In this document: positions 27,386 to 35,970 of the stretch, piece by piece
Position numbering within the stretch: position 1 is the stretch's first letter
Layout: the number at the start of each line of letters is the position of its first letter
DNA from: Pseudomonas vancouverensis
Lineage (GTDB): Bacteria; Pseudomonadota; Gammaproteobacteria; Pseudomonadales; Pseudomonadaceae
Length of the DNA: 64,000 nt
Reading direction: 5' to 3'
Assembly (NCBI RefSeq): GCF_004348895.1
Contig: NZ_RRZK01000002.1
Location: 124,001-188,000 of the forward strand
Made by a program: the position numbers and the translations under genes
The notes under the pieces: model-generated
The model's input: only the letters and a program-made list of their open reading frames with translations
Databases searched by the model: none
Told to the model about the DNA's origin: nothing

Positions 27386-27664
27386 TCAAGACTCCTGCGT
27401 CTCATCCGCTGGCTCCGCCAGGACAACGACAGGCCGGGCAGCCCGACGCAGGTCGGGCCCGGCGCAAGGCAGATGCACCGCCGGATTGGGCATGCCACTG
27501 GGCGAGAGTTCGTGGGTCATTTCAAATTCGGCGCGAACCGACCAGCCACACGCCTCGGAAGTACATTGCAAGTACGCTACCCGGAGGAAGATGTGCCGCC
27601 CTTCACTGGTTCGAATACGCATTTTGCTCAAACAATGCGGGCATACCATTTTGTAAGTACTCAT
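27386..27664 (-). CDS. Ogr/Delta-like zinc-finger transcription activator
   Basis: 92 residues. The cysteines are spaced C-x2-C-x22-C-x4-C (CPHC then CTSEAC), exactly the zinc-binding arrangement of the P2 Ogr and satellite Delta proteins, which switch on late phage promoters. The region after residue 50 differs from phage Ogr and is basic and proline-rich. Its ATG overlaps the preceding stop (ATGA). No P2-like late genes remain in the window, so its targets are open; the nearby holin operon is one candidate. Confidence 0.85.
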   Translation of the reverse strand: MSTYKMVCPHCLSKMRIRTSEGRHIFLRVAYLQCTSEACGWSVRAEFEMTHELSPSGMPNPAVHLPCAGPDLRRAARPVVVLAEPADETQES

Positions 27665-27855
27665 GCGTCGTGGCCGGTAGTCATTGAGTGGAAATCGAAC
27701 AGATCAAACGCAATTCGAGTTGTCCCCTGCGTCGTGACGTTCCGCTCTTTTAAACAACCTGTGCCTGTCAAAAAAAAATGCAACGGGTTGACGCACGGGA
27801 AGTACGGGCAATGTTCGTAGGAATTGACCCTGATACCATTAGGAAGCTTCGACAT
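27661..27855 (-). CDS. hypothetical small protein, first gene of the Ogr operon
   Basis: 64 residues with a HCPYFPC segment and a third cysteine in TGCLKERN; not recognised. It is judged real because its stop overlaps the Ogr-like start by ATGA and the operon is divergent from a CI-like repressor. ATG 27873 is an alternative start adding six residues. Confidence 0.6.
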   Translation of the reverse strand: MSKLPNGIRVNSYEHCPYFPCVNPLHFFLTGTGCLKERNVTTQGTTRIAFDLFDFHSMTTGHDA

Positions 27856-27963
27856 CGTATTCTTCTGATTCATAGTTGATGATTGATTACTGCAAAAAAA
27901 AGAGTACTCATTACGCATAACTTAGGCACTCAAAAAGCATATGTCAAAAGGAAGAGACTCAAA

Positions 27964-28374
27964 TTGCGTAGCAAAAAATCACAGGCTGTTCTGGCGCGCC
28001 TGAAACAAATTACCGGCACAAAGACAGACGCTGCCTTGTCGTCAGCGCTGCAAATAAGCCCACAGACCCTCAGTAGCTGGAAGGGGCGTGACAGCACGCC
28101 ATACGCATTTTGCGTAGAAATTGCACAGGCACGTGGCCTCTCTCTCGACTGGCTGTTGCTGGGCGAAGGACCCGTCTTGCGGCAGGGGCGTGTTGACGCC
28201 CCTGCCAACACCGAGGAAAGCAGCATTCTTGCAAAGTGGCGCCAACTCGATGAAGAGGATCGCTACGCGATTCAAAGCGCACTGGAAGAAAAGCACCGCC
28301 TGCGGGAAATGGAGCGCAAACTCTCGGAAATGGCAGCCACGCTCACGGCCCTCCAGCACGCGAGCAAAAGTTGA
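27964..28374 (+). CDS. phage CI-like repressor without protease domain
   Basis: About 136 residues: helix-turn-helix at about 8-65 (TDAALSSALQISPQTLSSWK, SLDWLLLGEGP), the pattern of the Phage_CI_repr family, followed by a short helical tail rich in charged residues (about 95-136), probably for dimerisation. There is no LexA-type peptidase, so it would not self-cleave after DNA damage. The start is uncertain: TTG 27964 after AAGGAAGAG is chosen; TTG 27883 would add 27 residues. It is divergent from the Ogr operon, whose spacer it probably occupies. Confidence 0.75.
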   Translation: MRSKKSQAVLARLKQITGTKTDAALSSALQISPQTLSSWKGRDSTPYAFCVEIAQARGLSLDWLLLGEGPVLRQGRVDAPANTEESSILAKWRQLDEEDRYAIQSALEEKHRLREMERKLSEMAATLTALQHASKS

Positions 28375-28394
28375 AGCCCTTGGCACGCCAGTTT

Positions 28395-28679
28395 TCATGA
28401 TTTGCCGGCCTGCCACATCCATCGGATATTGCCGCGAGCTCGAACAATCAATGCGCAGACCAGCACCGACACCAGCGCATGCCACGGGCTCACCGGAGCG
28501 AACTTGAGCAATACGTCCATGCCGGCCAGGCAGAACAAACCTCCGCAGAGACTCGTCAGCCACCTCGCTCGCCAGCGAGGATGCTGTTCATCGCGCTGAT
28601 AACAGGCCAGCCTGAACGCGCCGATCAAGTGAGCCAGGCCTGTTATCCAGATCAGGATTTCCGTTTGATGATTCATCAT
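28395..28679 (-). CDS. holin-like small membrane protein
   Basis: 94 residues with three hydrophobic segments (about 5-24, 40-60, 65-82) separated by charged loops, the layout of a three-helix phage holin. Its ATG overlaps the preceding stop (ATGA), so it is translated with the larger holin-like gene. No lysin gene is nearby. Confidence 0.7.
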   Translation of the reverse strand: MMNHQTEILIWITGLAHLIGAFRLACYQRDEQHPRWRARWLTSLCGGLFCLAGMDVLLKFAPVSPWHALVSVLVCALIVRARGNIRWMWQAGKS

Positions 28680-29038
28680 CCTCGCCCTTTGAACTGACGA
28701 AGGATGTCGCCGATGGCAGCACTGTCGATCCACTGCATGAGTTTGATGCTCACGGGGATGATGACCAGTGCACAAAAGAAAGCCGTCACCCCGGCCGTCA
28801 GAAAAGGTACCCATGGCAACGCGACCGGAGTGAACAGGTAGCCCACGCCCACCGACAACAACCAGGAGCCGATTCGCTGCCAGGCCTTGAAGTTGATGCG
28901 GGTAGTGGTGACCAGCCAGGCCCCAAGCGATGCGCCGAACAAGACTTCGCCATCGATCACCGGCAGCGCGGCCAGGCCGAGCCCCAACATGAGCCCACTG
29001 ATGCTGTTGTAAGTCGAATCAGCCAGGCTCACGGACAC
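28676..29038 (-). CDS. putative phage holin
   Basis: 120 residues with hydrophobic helices near 12-30, 33-48, 58-73 and 78-100, similar to putative holins of Pseudomonas prophages. It overlaps the LuxR-type gene upstream by 10 bases and the second holin-like gene downstream by 4, so the three form one tight operon. Confidence 0.72.
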   Translation of the reverse strand: MSVSLADSTYNSISGLMLGLGLAALPVIDGEVLFGASLGAWLVTTTRINFKAWQRIGSWLLSVGVGYLFTPVALPWVPFLTAGVTAFFCALVIIPVSIKLMQWIDSAAIGDILRQFKGRG

Positions 29039-29316
29039 CGCTCCGAAGAGTCAACGGCGAGCGCGCCCGTCTCGATCGCCTTGAGCAAGGCTGCACTACG
29101 GGAATTGACCGCGAACTTTCGGCGAATATTGGCGAAGTGAAAGTTGACCGTGGACTCTGAGCGATTCTCGATCCTGCTGATTTCCCAGGTCGTTTTGCCT
29201 TTAAAGCACCACAGCAGAATTTGCGTTTCCCTTGCAGTCAGTTTGACCGATGGTGTGTTGGCATCTTCACCGGAAACTGTCCTGGCAAACGCGTCAATCG
29301 AGGTTTGCGTTGACAT
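29029..29316 (-). CDS. stand-alone LuxR-type HTH regulator
   Basis: 95 residues. Residues about 22-90 form a GerE/LuxR helix-turn-helix: LTARETQILLWCFKGKTTWE, then NRSESTVNFHFANIRRKF. There is no receiver or autoinducer domain. It is the first gene of an operon with two holin-like proteins, and a perfect dyad lies about 88 bases upstream, a likely binding site. Confidence 0.85.
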   Translation of the reverse strand: MSTQTSIDAFARTVSGEDANTPSVKLTARETQILLWCFKGKTTWEISRIENRSESTVNFHFANIRRKFAVNSRSAALLKAIETGALAVDSSERCP

Positions 29317-29391
29317 AGGACTCTCTCTGATCCAAAGCGACCATTGCAGGTCACTGATTAATGGAGAGAGATATTGAAGACGGGGCGGACC

Positions 29392-29417
29392 CGGTACAAC
29401 GAAGGGCGCTTGTACCG
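29392..29417. promoter_or_regulatory. perfect dyad upstream of the LuxR-holin operon
   Basis: CGGTACAA and TTGTACCG are 8-base perfect inverted arms separated by 10 bases. They lie in the 131-base spacer between the LuxR-type gene and the TPM-domain operon. The 26-base size suits a dimeric HTH protein. Confidence 0.55.
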
Positions 29418-29448
29418 CTGTTTGCTACAAAATGCGCCGGGAAAAGTG

Positions 29449-30066
29449 CTAACCCAATACCACCAGGCGATTGGGTAACTCGTTCCTGACATGCGTTACC
29501 GGCACATGCACCTTGAGCAGTTCACCGCACGCCTCGATACAGCTGACAAAGCCCTGCAATGTCTGCCCCTGCTTCACCTGACGGGTGAATGCGGCGACGA
29601 TGGTGTCCCATTCCTTGTTGTCGAGGCGGCCGGAAATCCCTTCATCGGCGAGGATTTCCACATAGCGCTCGGCTTCGCAGACAAAAATCAGCAGACCGGT
29701 ACGACCTTCGGTGTGGTGCAGGTTCTGCTCCAGAAACTGCCGACGCGCCAGGTTCGAAGCACGCCAGTGACGCACCGAACGCGGGATCAGGTGAGTGGTG
29801 ACTTTCGGCAAACGAAACAGCAGACACAGGATGATGAACAGAATCCACTGAACCAGCAGCAGGCTGTGCATGGTCAGCCAGCCGGTAAGGTAATGCACGA
29901 TCCCCGGCACCAGCAGCGCCAGCAGGCTGGCCCACAGCAGCGGGATGTACGCATAGTCGTCGGCGCGAGCCGCCAGCACCGTCACCAGTTCGGCGTCTGT
30001 GTCACGCTCGACCCGGGCAATCGCCTCGGCAACCTTGCGTTGTTCGTGTTCAGTCAGTAATGCCAT
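29449..30066 (-). CDS. TPM domain membrane protein
   Basis: 205 residues with two membrane helices near 43-65 and 70-88 and a TPM_phosphatase fold (DTDAELVTVLAARADDYAY; EAERYVEILADEGISGRL). Third gene of the lemA operon, 28 bases after the Gly-rich TPM gene. ATG 30066 is chosen; a longer frame reads through the Gly-rich region in another phase. Confidence 0.82.
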   Translation of the reverse strand: MALLTEHEQRKVAEAIARVERDTDAELVTVLAARADDYAYIPLLWASLLALLVPGIVHYLTGWLTMHSLLLVQWILFIILCLLFRLPKVTTHLIPRSVRHWRASNLARRQFLEQNLHHTEGRTGLLIFVCEAERYVEILADEGISGRLDNKEWDTIVAAFTRQVKQGQTLQGFVSCIEACGELLKVHVPVTHVRNELPNRLVVLG

Positions 30067-30094
30067 GTTCAGATGAGCCCGCTCATTATTATTG

Positions 30095-30850
30095 TCACCA
30101 GCCGCCGGAGGAGCCGCCACCGCCGAAACTGCCCCCGCCGCCGCTGAAGCCCCCGCCTCCACCGCCGCCGAAACCGCCACCGCCACCAAAACCACCTCCG
30201 GAACCCCCGGAGCCGCCTCGGCCCGCGGGAAGGATACCGAGCATCTGGCAGACAAAGACAGTCAGGATGAACAGCACCAGCAAAAACACGAAGATACCCG
30301 GGTGCCGAGCAATGAAATCATCGCCCGGATCACCTCGGGATTGATACACAGTCGACGGCTCGTCCAACGGGTTGCCACCGAGCACCACCAGCATGGCTGC
30401 CACCCCGTCGCTGATGCCTTTGCTGAAATTACCTGTCTTGAACGCAGGCGTGATCACCTGGTTGATGATCACCGAACTCTGCGCATCGGTCAGGCGATCT
30501 TCCAGGCCATAGCCGACCTCGATGCGCAACCTGCGCTCATCCCGGGCGACGATCAGCAAGGCGCCGTTGTTCTTGTCCTTTTGCCCAATTCCCCAATGGC
30601 GACCGAGCTGGTAGCCGTAATCGGCGATATCGGTGCCTTGCAAGTTTGGCAACGTCACCACCACCAATTGCTCGCCCGTGGCCTTTTCGTGAGCTTGAAG
30701 CTGTTGGCTCAACTGTTCTCGAACCGCAGGGTCGATCATCTGAGCGTTGTCCACCACCCGCCCGGTCAGCGCCGGAAAACTCAACTCGGCCCGTGCGGTG
30801 AATGCCACCACCCACAACAACAGCAGCAAGCCCGCTTTCAACATGCGCAT
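30095..30850 (-). CDS. TPM domain (YgcG-like) protein with Gly-rich tail
   Basis: 251 residues: signal peptide at about 1-21, TPM domain at about 22-160 (LTGRVVDNAQMIDP; NNGALLIVARDERRLRIEVG), one membrane helix near 185-207, and a C-terminal tail of almost only Gly, Ser and Phe from about 212. Such proteins sit in the membrane with LemA; their role is unclear, with roles in envelope stress proposed. AGAGG precedes ATG 30850. The Gly-codon repeats make the tail prone to length change. Confidence 0.86.
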   Translation of the reverse strand: MRMLKAGLLLLLWVVAFTARAELSFPALTGRVVDNAQMIDPAVREQLSQQLQAHEKATGEQLVVVTLPNLQGTDIADYGYQLGRHWGIGQKDKNNGALLIVARDERRLRIEVGYGLEDRLTDAQSSVIINQVITPAFKTGNFSKGISDGVAAMLVVLGGNPLDEPSTVYQSRGDPGDDFIARHPGIFVFLLVLFILTVFVCQMLGILPAGRGGSGGSGGGFGGGGGFGGGGGGGFSGGGGSFGGGGSSGGW

Positions 30851-30884
30851 CGGCCACCTCTCGCGTGATCACGCCTGGCCCTGG

Positions 30885-31490
30885 TCAGAACTTGACCTCA
30901 GGCGCCTTCTCCGAGCCCGGCGTGGCTTCAAAGGTTTCGCGAATCGGCAGATCGCTGTACATCACGCTGTGCCACAGGCGACCGGGGAAAGTGCGGATTT
31001 CGGTGTTGTACTTCTGCACGGCGAGAATGAAATCGCGCCGGGCCACGCTGATGCGATTCTCGGTGCCTTCAAGCTGCGATTGCAGGGCGAGAAAGTTCTG
31101 GTTGGCCTTGAGGTCCGGATAGCGCTCGGACACCACCATCAAACGACTGAGCGCACCGCTGAGCTGGTCCTGTGCCTGCTGGTACTGCTTGAGCTTTTCC
31201 GGGTTGTCCAGGGTCGAGGCATCCACCTGGATCGAGGTGGCCTTGGCGCGCGCCTCGATCACCGCCGTCAATGTCTCTTCTTCATGCTTGGCATAGCCCT
31301 TGACGGTCTCCACCAGGTTGGGAATCAGGTCGGCACGGCGCTGATACTGGTTCTGGACCTGCCCCCAAGCCGCCTTGGCCTGTTCATCAAGCGTCGGGAT
31401 ATTGTTGATGCCGCAAGCCGTCAGCAGCGTGGCCAATACCAACAGCGTGGCGACCTGCAGACGTGAGCGGTAGGTTGGACTGACATTCAT
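30885..31490 (-). CDS. LemA family lipoprotein
   Basis: 201 residues: lipoprotein signal with lipobox LLTACG near residue 26, then the long-helix LemA domain (AWGQVQNQYQRRADLIPNLV; QKYNTEIRTFPGRLW). First gene of an operon with two TPM-domain genes, a common pairing. ATG 31490 is preferred; a GTG seven codons upstream is possible. Confidence 0.88.
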   Translation of the reverse strand: MNVSPTYRSRLQVATLLVLATLLTACGINNIPTLDEQAKAAWGQVQNQYQRRADLIPNLVETVKGYAKHEEETLTAVIEARAKATSIQVDASTLDNPEKLKQYQQAQDQLSGALSRLMVVSERYPDLKANQNFLALQSQLEGTENRISVARRDFILAVQKYNTEIRTFPGRLWHSVMYSDLPIRETFEATPGSEKAPEVKF

Positions 31491-31618
31491 CAAGGTGATG
31501 CTCCCTTGCACATTTCATGAAAAAACCAACCGCGAAACATTCTCGGCCAGCTCTTGGGGCATAATCGCCGGCGCCTCTGGATTGCAACGGGCCAATGGGC
31601 TAAAAAGAGGCCCTGCAC

Positions 31619-31675
31619 AAAAGCGCTACAGGCACTGACTGCCGTTTTGGCTGTCAGTTTGTGGATTGCGCTTTT
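31619..31675. repeat. nested inverted repeat in the bglX leader
   Basis: AAAAGCGC (31619) pairs with GCGCTTTT (31668), and inside it ACTGAC (31634) pairs with GTCAGT (31653). This gives a long imperfect hairpin about 90 bases before the bglX start. Confidence 0.55.
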
Positions 31676-31763
31676 GCACCTGCACCCGAACAACAATAGA
31701 CGTTCCCTAAATTTTGGCTGGCCGGCGTCATCATCGCCGTTTGGGCCCTTGAGAAAACTATTC

Positions 31764-34055
31764 ATGAAGAAGCTGTGTTTGCTGGGCCTGTTCGTCAGCC
31801 TGGCCAGTCATCAGGTATTGGCCGCCACGACACCCCCGCCGCTGGAGAACAAGGACGCCTTCATCAGTAACCTGATCGGGCAAATGACCCTCGAGGAAAA
31901 AATCGGCCAGCTGCGCCTGATCAGCATCGGCCCGGAAATGCCCCGGGAGCTGATCCGCAAGGAAATCGCAGCCGGCAACATCGGCGGAACGTTCAACTCA
32001 ATCACCCGCCCGGAAAACCGTCCGATGCAGGACGCGGCCATGCGCAGCCGCCTGAAGATTCCGATGTTCTTCGCCTACGACGTAATCCACGGCCACCGCA
32101 CCATTTTCCCGATCCCCCTGGCCCTGGCGTCCAGCTGGGACATGGACGCCATCGGCCTGTCCGGGCGCATCGCCGCCAAGGAAGCCGCCGCCGACAGCCT
32201 CGACATCACCTTTGCGCCGATGGTCGACATTTCCCGCGACCCGCGCTGGGGCCGTACCTCCGAAGGCTTCGGTGAGGACACCTACCTGGTGTCGCGCATT
32301 GCCGGCGTGATGGTCAAGGCGTTCCAGGGCAGCGGCGCGAACGCGGCCGACAGCATCATGGCCAGCGTCAAGCACTTCGCCCTGTACGGTGCGGTCGAGG
32401 GCGGTCGCGACTACAACGTGGTCGACATGAGCCCGGTCAAGATGTACCAGGATTACCTGCCACCGTACCGCGCAGCGATCGATGCCGGTGCCGGCGGCGT
32501 GATGGTGGCACTGAACTCGATCAACGGCGTGCCGGCCACCGCCAATACCTGGCTGATGAACGACCTGCTGCGCAAGGAGTGGGGCTTCAAGGGTCTGGCA
32601 GTCAGTGACCACGGCGCGATTTTCGAGCTGATCAAGCACGGCGTTGCGGCTGACGGCCGTGAAGCGGCGAAGCTGGCGATCAAGGCCGGCATCCACATGA
32701 GCATGAACGACACCCTGTATGGCAAGGAACTGCCAGGGTTGCTCAAATCCGGCGACATCCAGCAGAGCGATATCGACAACGCCGTGCGTGCGGTGCTCGA
32801 CGCCAAGTACGACATGGGCCTGTTCAAGGACCCGTACCTGCGCATCGGCAAGGCCGAGGATGACCCGGTCGACACCTACGCCGACAGCCGTCTGCATCGC
32901 GCCGAGGCCCGCGACGTCGCGCGCCGCAGCCTGGTGCTGCTGAAAAACCAGAACGACACCCTGCCGCTGAAGAAAGGCGCGAAAATCGCCCTGGTCGGCC
33001 CGCTGGCCAAGGCGCCTATCGACATGATGGGCAGTTGGGCCGCAGCCGGTAAGCCGGCGCAATCGGTGACCCTGTTCGACGGTATGAACAACGCACTGAG
33101 CGATAAATCGACGCTGATCTACGCCCGTGGCGCCAACATCACCAGCGACAAGAAAGTCCTCGACTACCTGAACTTCCTCAACTTCGATGCCCCGGAAGTG
33201 GTGGACGATCCGCGTCCGGCCAACGTACTGATCGATGAGGCAGTGAAAGCTGCCAAAGACGCCGATGTCGTGGTCGCTGCCGTAGGCGAGTCCCGTGGCA
33301 TGTCCCACGAATCGTCGAGCCGTACCGACCTGAACATCCCGGAAAACCAGCGCGAGCTGATCCGCGCCCTGAAAGCCACCGGCAAACCGTTGGTGCTGGT
33401 ACTGATGAACGGCCGGCCGCTGACGATTCTCGAAGAGAAGGAACAGGCTGACGCGATTCTGGAAACCTGGTTCAGCGGCACCGAAGGCGGCAACGCCATC
33501 GCCGATGTGCTGTTCGGCGACTACAACCCGTCGGGCAAACTGCCGATCACCATCCCGCGCTCGGTCGGCCAGATTCCGACCTACTACAACCACCTGACCA
33601 TCGGCCGGCCTTTCACGCCGGGCAAACCGGGCAACTACACCTCGCAGTACTTCGATGACACCACGGGTCCCCTGTACCCGTTCGGTTACGGCCTGAGCTA
33701 CACCCAGTTCAGCCTCAGCGACATGGCACTGTCCTCGACCACACTGAACAAGACCGGCAAGCTCGACGCCAGCGTCACGGTGAAAAACACCGGCAAGCGT
33801 GACGGCGAAACCGTGGTGCAGTTGTACATCCAGGACGTGGCCGGCTCGATGATCCGCCCGATCAAGGAGCTGAAGAACTTTCAGAAAGTCATGCTCAAGG
33901 CCGGCGAACAAAAAGTCGTGCACTTCAGCATCAGCGAGGATGACCTGAAGTTCTACAACACCCAGCTCAAGTACGCTGCCGAGCCAGGCAAGTTCAACGT
34001 GCAGATCGGTCTGGATTCAGAGGATGTAACGCAGCAGAGTTTCGAGTTGCTGTAA
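31764..34055 (+). CDS. bglX: periplasmic beta-glucosidase BglX
   Basis: Family 3 glycoside hydrolase of 763 residues, close to E. coli BglX (765), releasing glucose from beta-glucosides in the periplasm. Signal peptide about 1-20 (LFVSLASHQVLA). The N-terminal barrel has GRTSEGFGEDTYLVSRIAG, KHFALYG and the nucleophile Asp in GLAVSDHGAI; the second domain carries LFGDYNPSGKLPITIPRSVG; a C-terminal fibronectin-III-like domain follows (about 660-763). The frame is open 70 codons upstream of this ATG, but the signal peptide fixes the start. Confidence 0.94.
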   Translation: MKKLCLLGLFVSLASHQVLAATTPPPLENKDAFISNLIGQMTLEEKIGQLRLISIGPEMPRELIRKEIAAGNIGGTFNSITRPENRPMQDAAMRSRLKIPMFFAYDVIHGHRTIFPIPLALASSWDMDAIGLSGRIAAKEAAADSLDITFAPMVDISRDPRWGRTSEGFGEDTYLVSRIAGVMVKAFQGSGANAADSIMASVKHFALYGAVEGGRDYNVVDMSPVKMYQDYLPPYRAAIDAGAGGVMVALNSINGVPATANTWLMNDLLRKEWGFKGLAVSDHGAIFELIKHGVAADGREAAKLAIKAGIHMSMNDTLYGKELPGLLKSGDIQQSDIDNAVRAVLDAKYDMGLFKDPYLRIGKAEDDPVDTYADSRLHRAEARDVARRSLVLLKNQNDTLPLKKGAKIALVGPLAKAPIDMMGSWAAAGKPAQSVTLFDGMNNALSDKSTLIYARGANITSDKKVLDYLNFLNFDAPEVVDDPRPANVLIDEAVKAAKDADVVVAAVGESRGMSHESSSRTDLNIPENQRELIRALKATGKPLVLVLMNGRPLTILEEKEQADAILETWFSGTEGGNAIADVLFGDYNPSGKLPITIPRSVGQIPTYYNHLTIGRPFTPGKPGNYTSQYFDDTTGPLYPFGYGLSYTQFSLSDMALSSTTLNKTGKLDASVTVKNTGKRDGETVVQLYIQDVAGSMIRPIKELKNFQKVMLKAGEQKVVHFSISEDDLKFYNTQLKYAAEPGKFNVQIGLDSEDVTQQSFELL

Positions 34056-34077
34056 TCCTGTAAACAATGCAAGAAGC

Positions 34078-34099
34078 TGTGGGAGCGAGCTCCCACAGT
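34078..34099. repeat. single REP hairpin, possible terminator
   Basis: CTGTGGGAGC and GCTCCCACAG are perfect 10-base arms with a 2-base loop, between the convergent bglX and cardiolipin synthase stops. Confidence 0.75.
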
Positions 34100-34116
34100 G
34101 CTTTCAGGTGTGGCGA

Positions 34117-35274
34117 CTATCCCCGCCGATCCAGCAGATTGACCACCACCCGATCCACCCAGCCCCAAATCCTCTGTTTGACCCTTCGCCACAGTGGCCG
34201 GCGTTGCCACTCTTCCAGGCTGACCTGCTCGCTTAAACCAAAGTCACGCTCAAAACTCGCCACCACCGCCGCGGTCAGTCCCGGGTCCAGTGCTTCCAGA
34301 TTGGCCTCCAGGTTGAAGCGCAGGTTCCAGTGATCGAAATTGCACGAGCCAATGCTCACCCAGTGATCGACCACCACCATCTTGAGGTGCAGGAAGCAGG
34401 GTTGGTACTCGAAGATCTTCACCCCGGCCTTGAGCAATCGAGGGTAATAACGGTGCCCGGCGTAGCGCACCGACGGGTGATCAGTGCGTGGCCCGGTCAA
34501 CAGCAAGCGCACATCAACACCACGGGCCGCCGCACGCCGCAGCGAACGGCGGACCTTCCAGGTCGGCAGAAAGTAAGGCGTGGCCAGCCAGATGCGCTTC
34601 TGCCCGCTGTTCAGCGCGCGAATCAGCGCTTGCAGAATGTCGCGGTGCTGGCGGGCATCGGCATACGCCACCCGGCCCATGCCCTCGCCCTTGGACGGCA
34701 CTCGCGGCAAACGCGGCAAGCCGAAATGTGAAGCTGGCCGCCAAGCGCGACGATGACGGTTGGCAATCCATTGGCGATCGAACAGCAACTGCCAATCGAG
34801 CACCAGCGGCCCGGTGATTTCCACCATCACCTCGTGCCACTCGCTGACATTTTCGTTCGGGTTCCAGAACTCATCGGTGACCCCGGTGCCGCCGACGACG
34901 GCCAGGCTCTGATCCACCAGCAACAGTTTGCGGTGATCACGGTAGAAGTTGCCGACCCAGCGTCGCCAACTCAGGCGGTTGTAGAAGCGCAACTCCACAC
35001 CGGCGGCCATCAGGCGCTGGCGCAAGGTCAGGGTGAATGCAAGACTGCCGTAATCATCGAACAGGCAACGCACCCGCACGCCGCGCTCGGCGGCCTGCAC
35101 CAGTGCCTGGACCATGGCCTCGGCACAGACGCCGGCCTCAACGAGGTAGAGCTCCAGCTCAACCTGCTCTTCGGCACGGGCAATCGCCACCAGCATGCGC
35201 GGAAAGAACTGCGGGCCATCGATCAGCAATTCGAAATGATTGCCTTCACGCCAGGGAAAAATCGCGCCGGCCAT
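34117..35274 (-). CDS. clsB: cardiolipin synthase ClsB-like
   Basis: 385-residue phospholipase D-type enzyme that joins phospholipid head groups to make cardiolipin. Two HKD motifs are complete: HRKLLLVD near residue 116 and HLKMVVVD near 298. No N-terminal membrane helices, so it is the ClsB kind. The stop of the downstream YceI gene is not shared; clsB is the downstream gene, starting 1 base after the yceI-like stop, so they are co-transcribed. Confidence 0.88.
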   Translation of the reverse strand: MAGAIFPWREGNHFELLIDGPQFFPRMLVAIARAEEQVELELYLVEAGVCAEAMVQALVQAAERGVRVRCLFDDYGSLAFTLTLRQRLMAAGVELRFYNRLSWRRWVGNFYRDHRKLLLVDQSLAVVGGTGVTDEFWNPNENVSEWHEVMVEITGPLVLDWQLLFDRQWIANRHRRAWRPASHFGLPRLPRVPSKGEGMGRVAYADARQHRDILQALIRALNSGQKRIWLATPYFLPTWKVRRSLRRAAARGVDVRLLLTGPRTDHPSVRYAGHRYYPRLLKAGVKIFEYQPCFLHLKMVVVDHWVSIGSCNFDHWNLRFNLEANLEALDPGLTAAVVASFERDFGLSEQVSLEEWQRRPLWRRVKQRIWGWVDRVVVNLLDRRG

Positions 35275-35275
35275 G

Positions 35276-35866
35276 TCAGCGCGCCGTGAAAATCAGCACC
35301 GCGCCCACCGGTACCGACAGGCTGATTGCCGACAAATCGGCGAGTTTGCGCAAGGCTTCCACCCCCGGCAGCAGATCGAAATCCGCGGCATTGATCACCA
35401 GCGGCTCGAGGGTCACCACTTGAAAACGCCGGTCATCGAGACGCGTCGCCAGCAGTTCGGCGTTGTACTCGCGTTGCTTGCCGTGCAGGTTTACCGTCAG
35501 TGGCAAGCGCAACTCCAGTTGTGCTCCCGGAGCGAGATCGTTGATAGGGCGCAGGTCGATTTGCGTCGTGATCAGCGTTTCGGGGAATTTGTCGATCTCG
35601 AACAGCGCCTTGCGCATGCGTTCGTCACGCAGCGGGATGCCGCTGTTGATGGATTCCAGCTCGACCTCGACTTCAGCCACACCCTCGGGGCTGACTTTGC
35701 CGTGCAGCATCAGAAAGCGCTGGACTTCGGCCACATTGGCGTTTTTGGTACTGACAAATGACAAGCGTGAGGACTCGCCGTCGAGATACCAGTCGGCATG
35801 GGCCGTCAGCGTGGCGCCCGTCAGCAGCAGGCAAGCGAGAGTTTGCAGGGTGGACCGCTTGAACAT
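35276..35866 (-). CDS. YceI family periplasmic protein
   Basis: 196 residues: signal peptide to about residue 23 (TLTAHA), then a YceI lipocalin-like beta-barrel (ADWYLDGESSRLSFVSTKNA; LRLPLTVNLHGKQREYNAEL) that may carry an isoprenoid or fatty amide. ATG 35866 gives a proper signal peptide; the longer frame does not. It is placed directly upstream of the cardiolipin synthase. Confidence 0.87.
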   Translation of the reverse strand: MFKRSTLQTLACLLLTGATLTAHADWYLDGESSRLSFVSTKNANVAEVQRFLMLHGKVSPEGVAEVEVELESINSGIPLRDERMRKALFEIDKFPETLITTQIDLRPINDLAPGAQLELRLPLTVNLHGKQREYNAELLATRLDDRRFQVVTLEPLVINAADFDLLPGVEALRKLADLSAISLSVPVGAVLIFTAR

Positions 35867-35970
35867 AAATACCCGTGAGACAGAGAAACCTGTGCTGAAC
35901 CTTAACTGGCCTGACACAGGTTGCAAACTTTCTCTTGCCCCTGACTCAAAAAGCCCAACCCGGCACTCGT

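Noticed and set aside
31998..33923. 641-codon open frame antisense to bglX
   Set aside because: Shadow of the GC-rich glycosidase gene; low-complexity product and no ribosome site.
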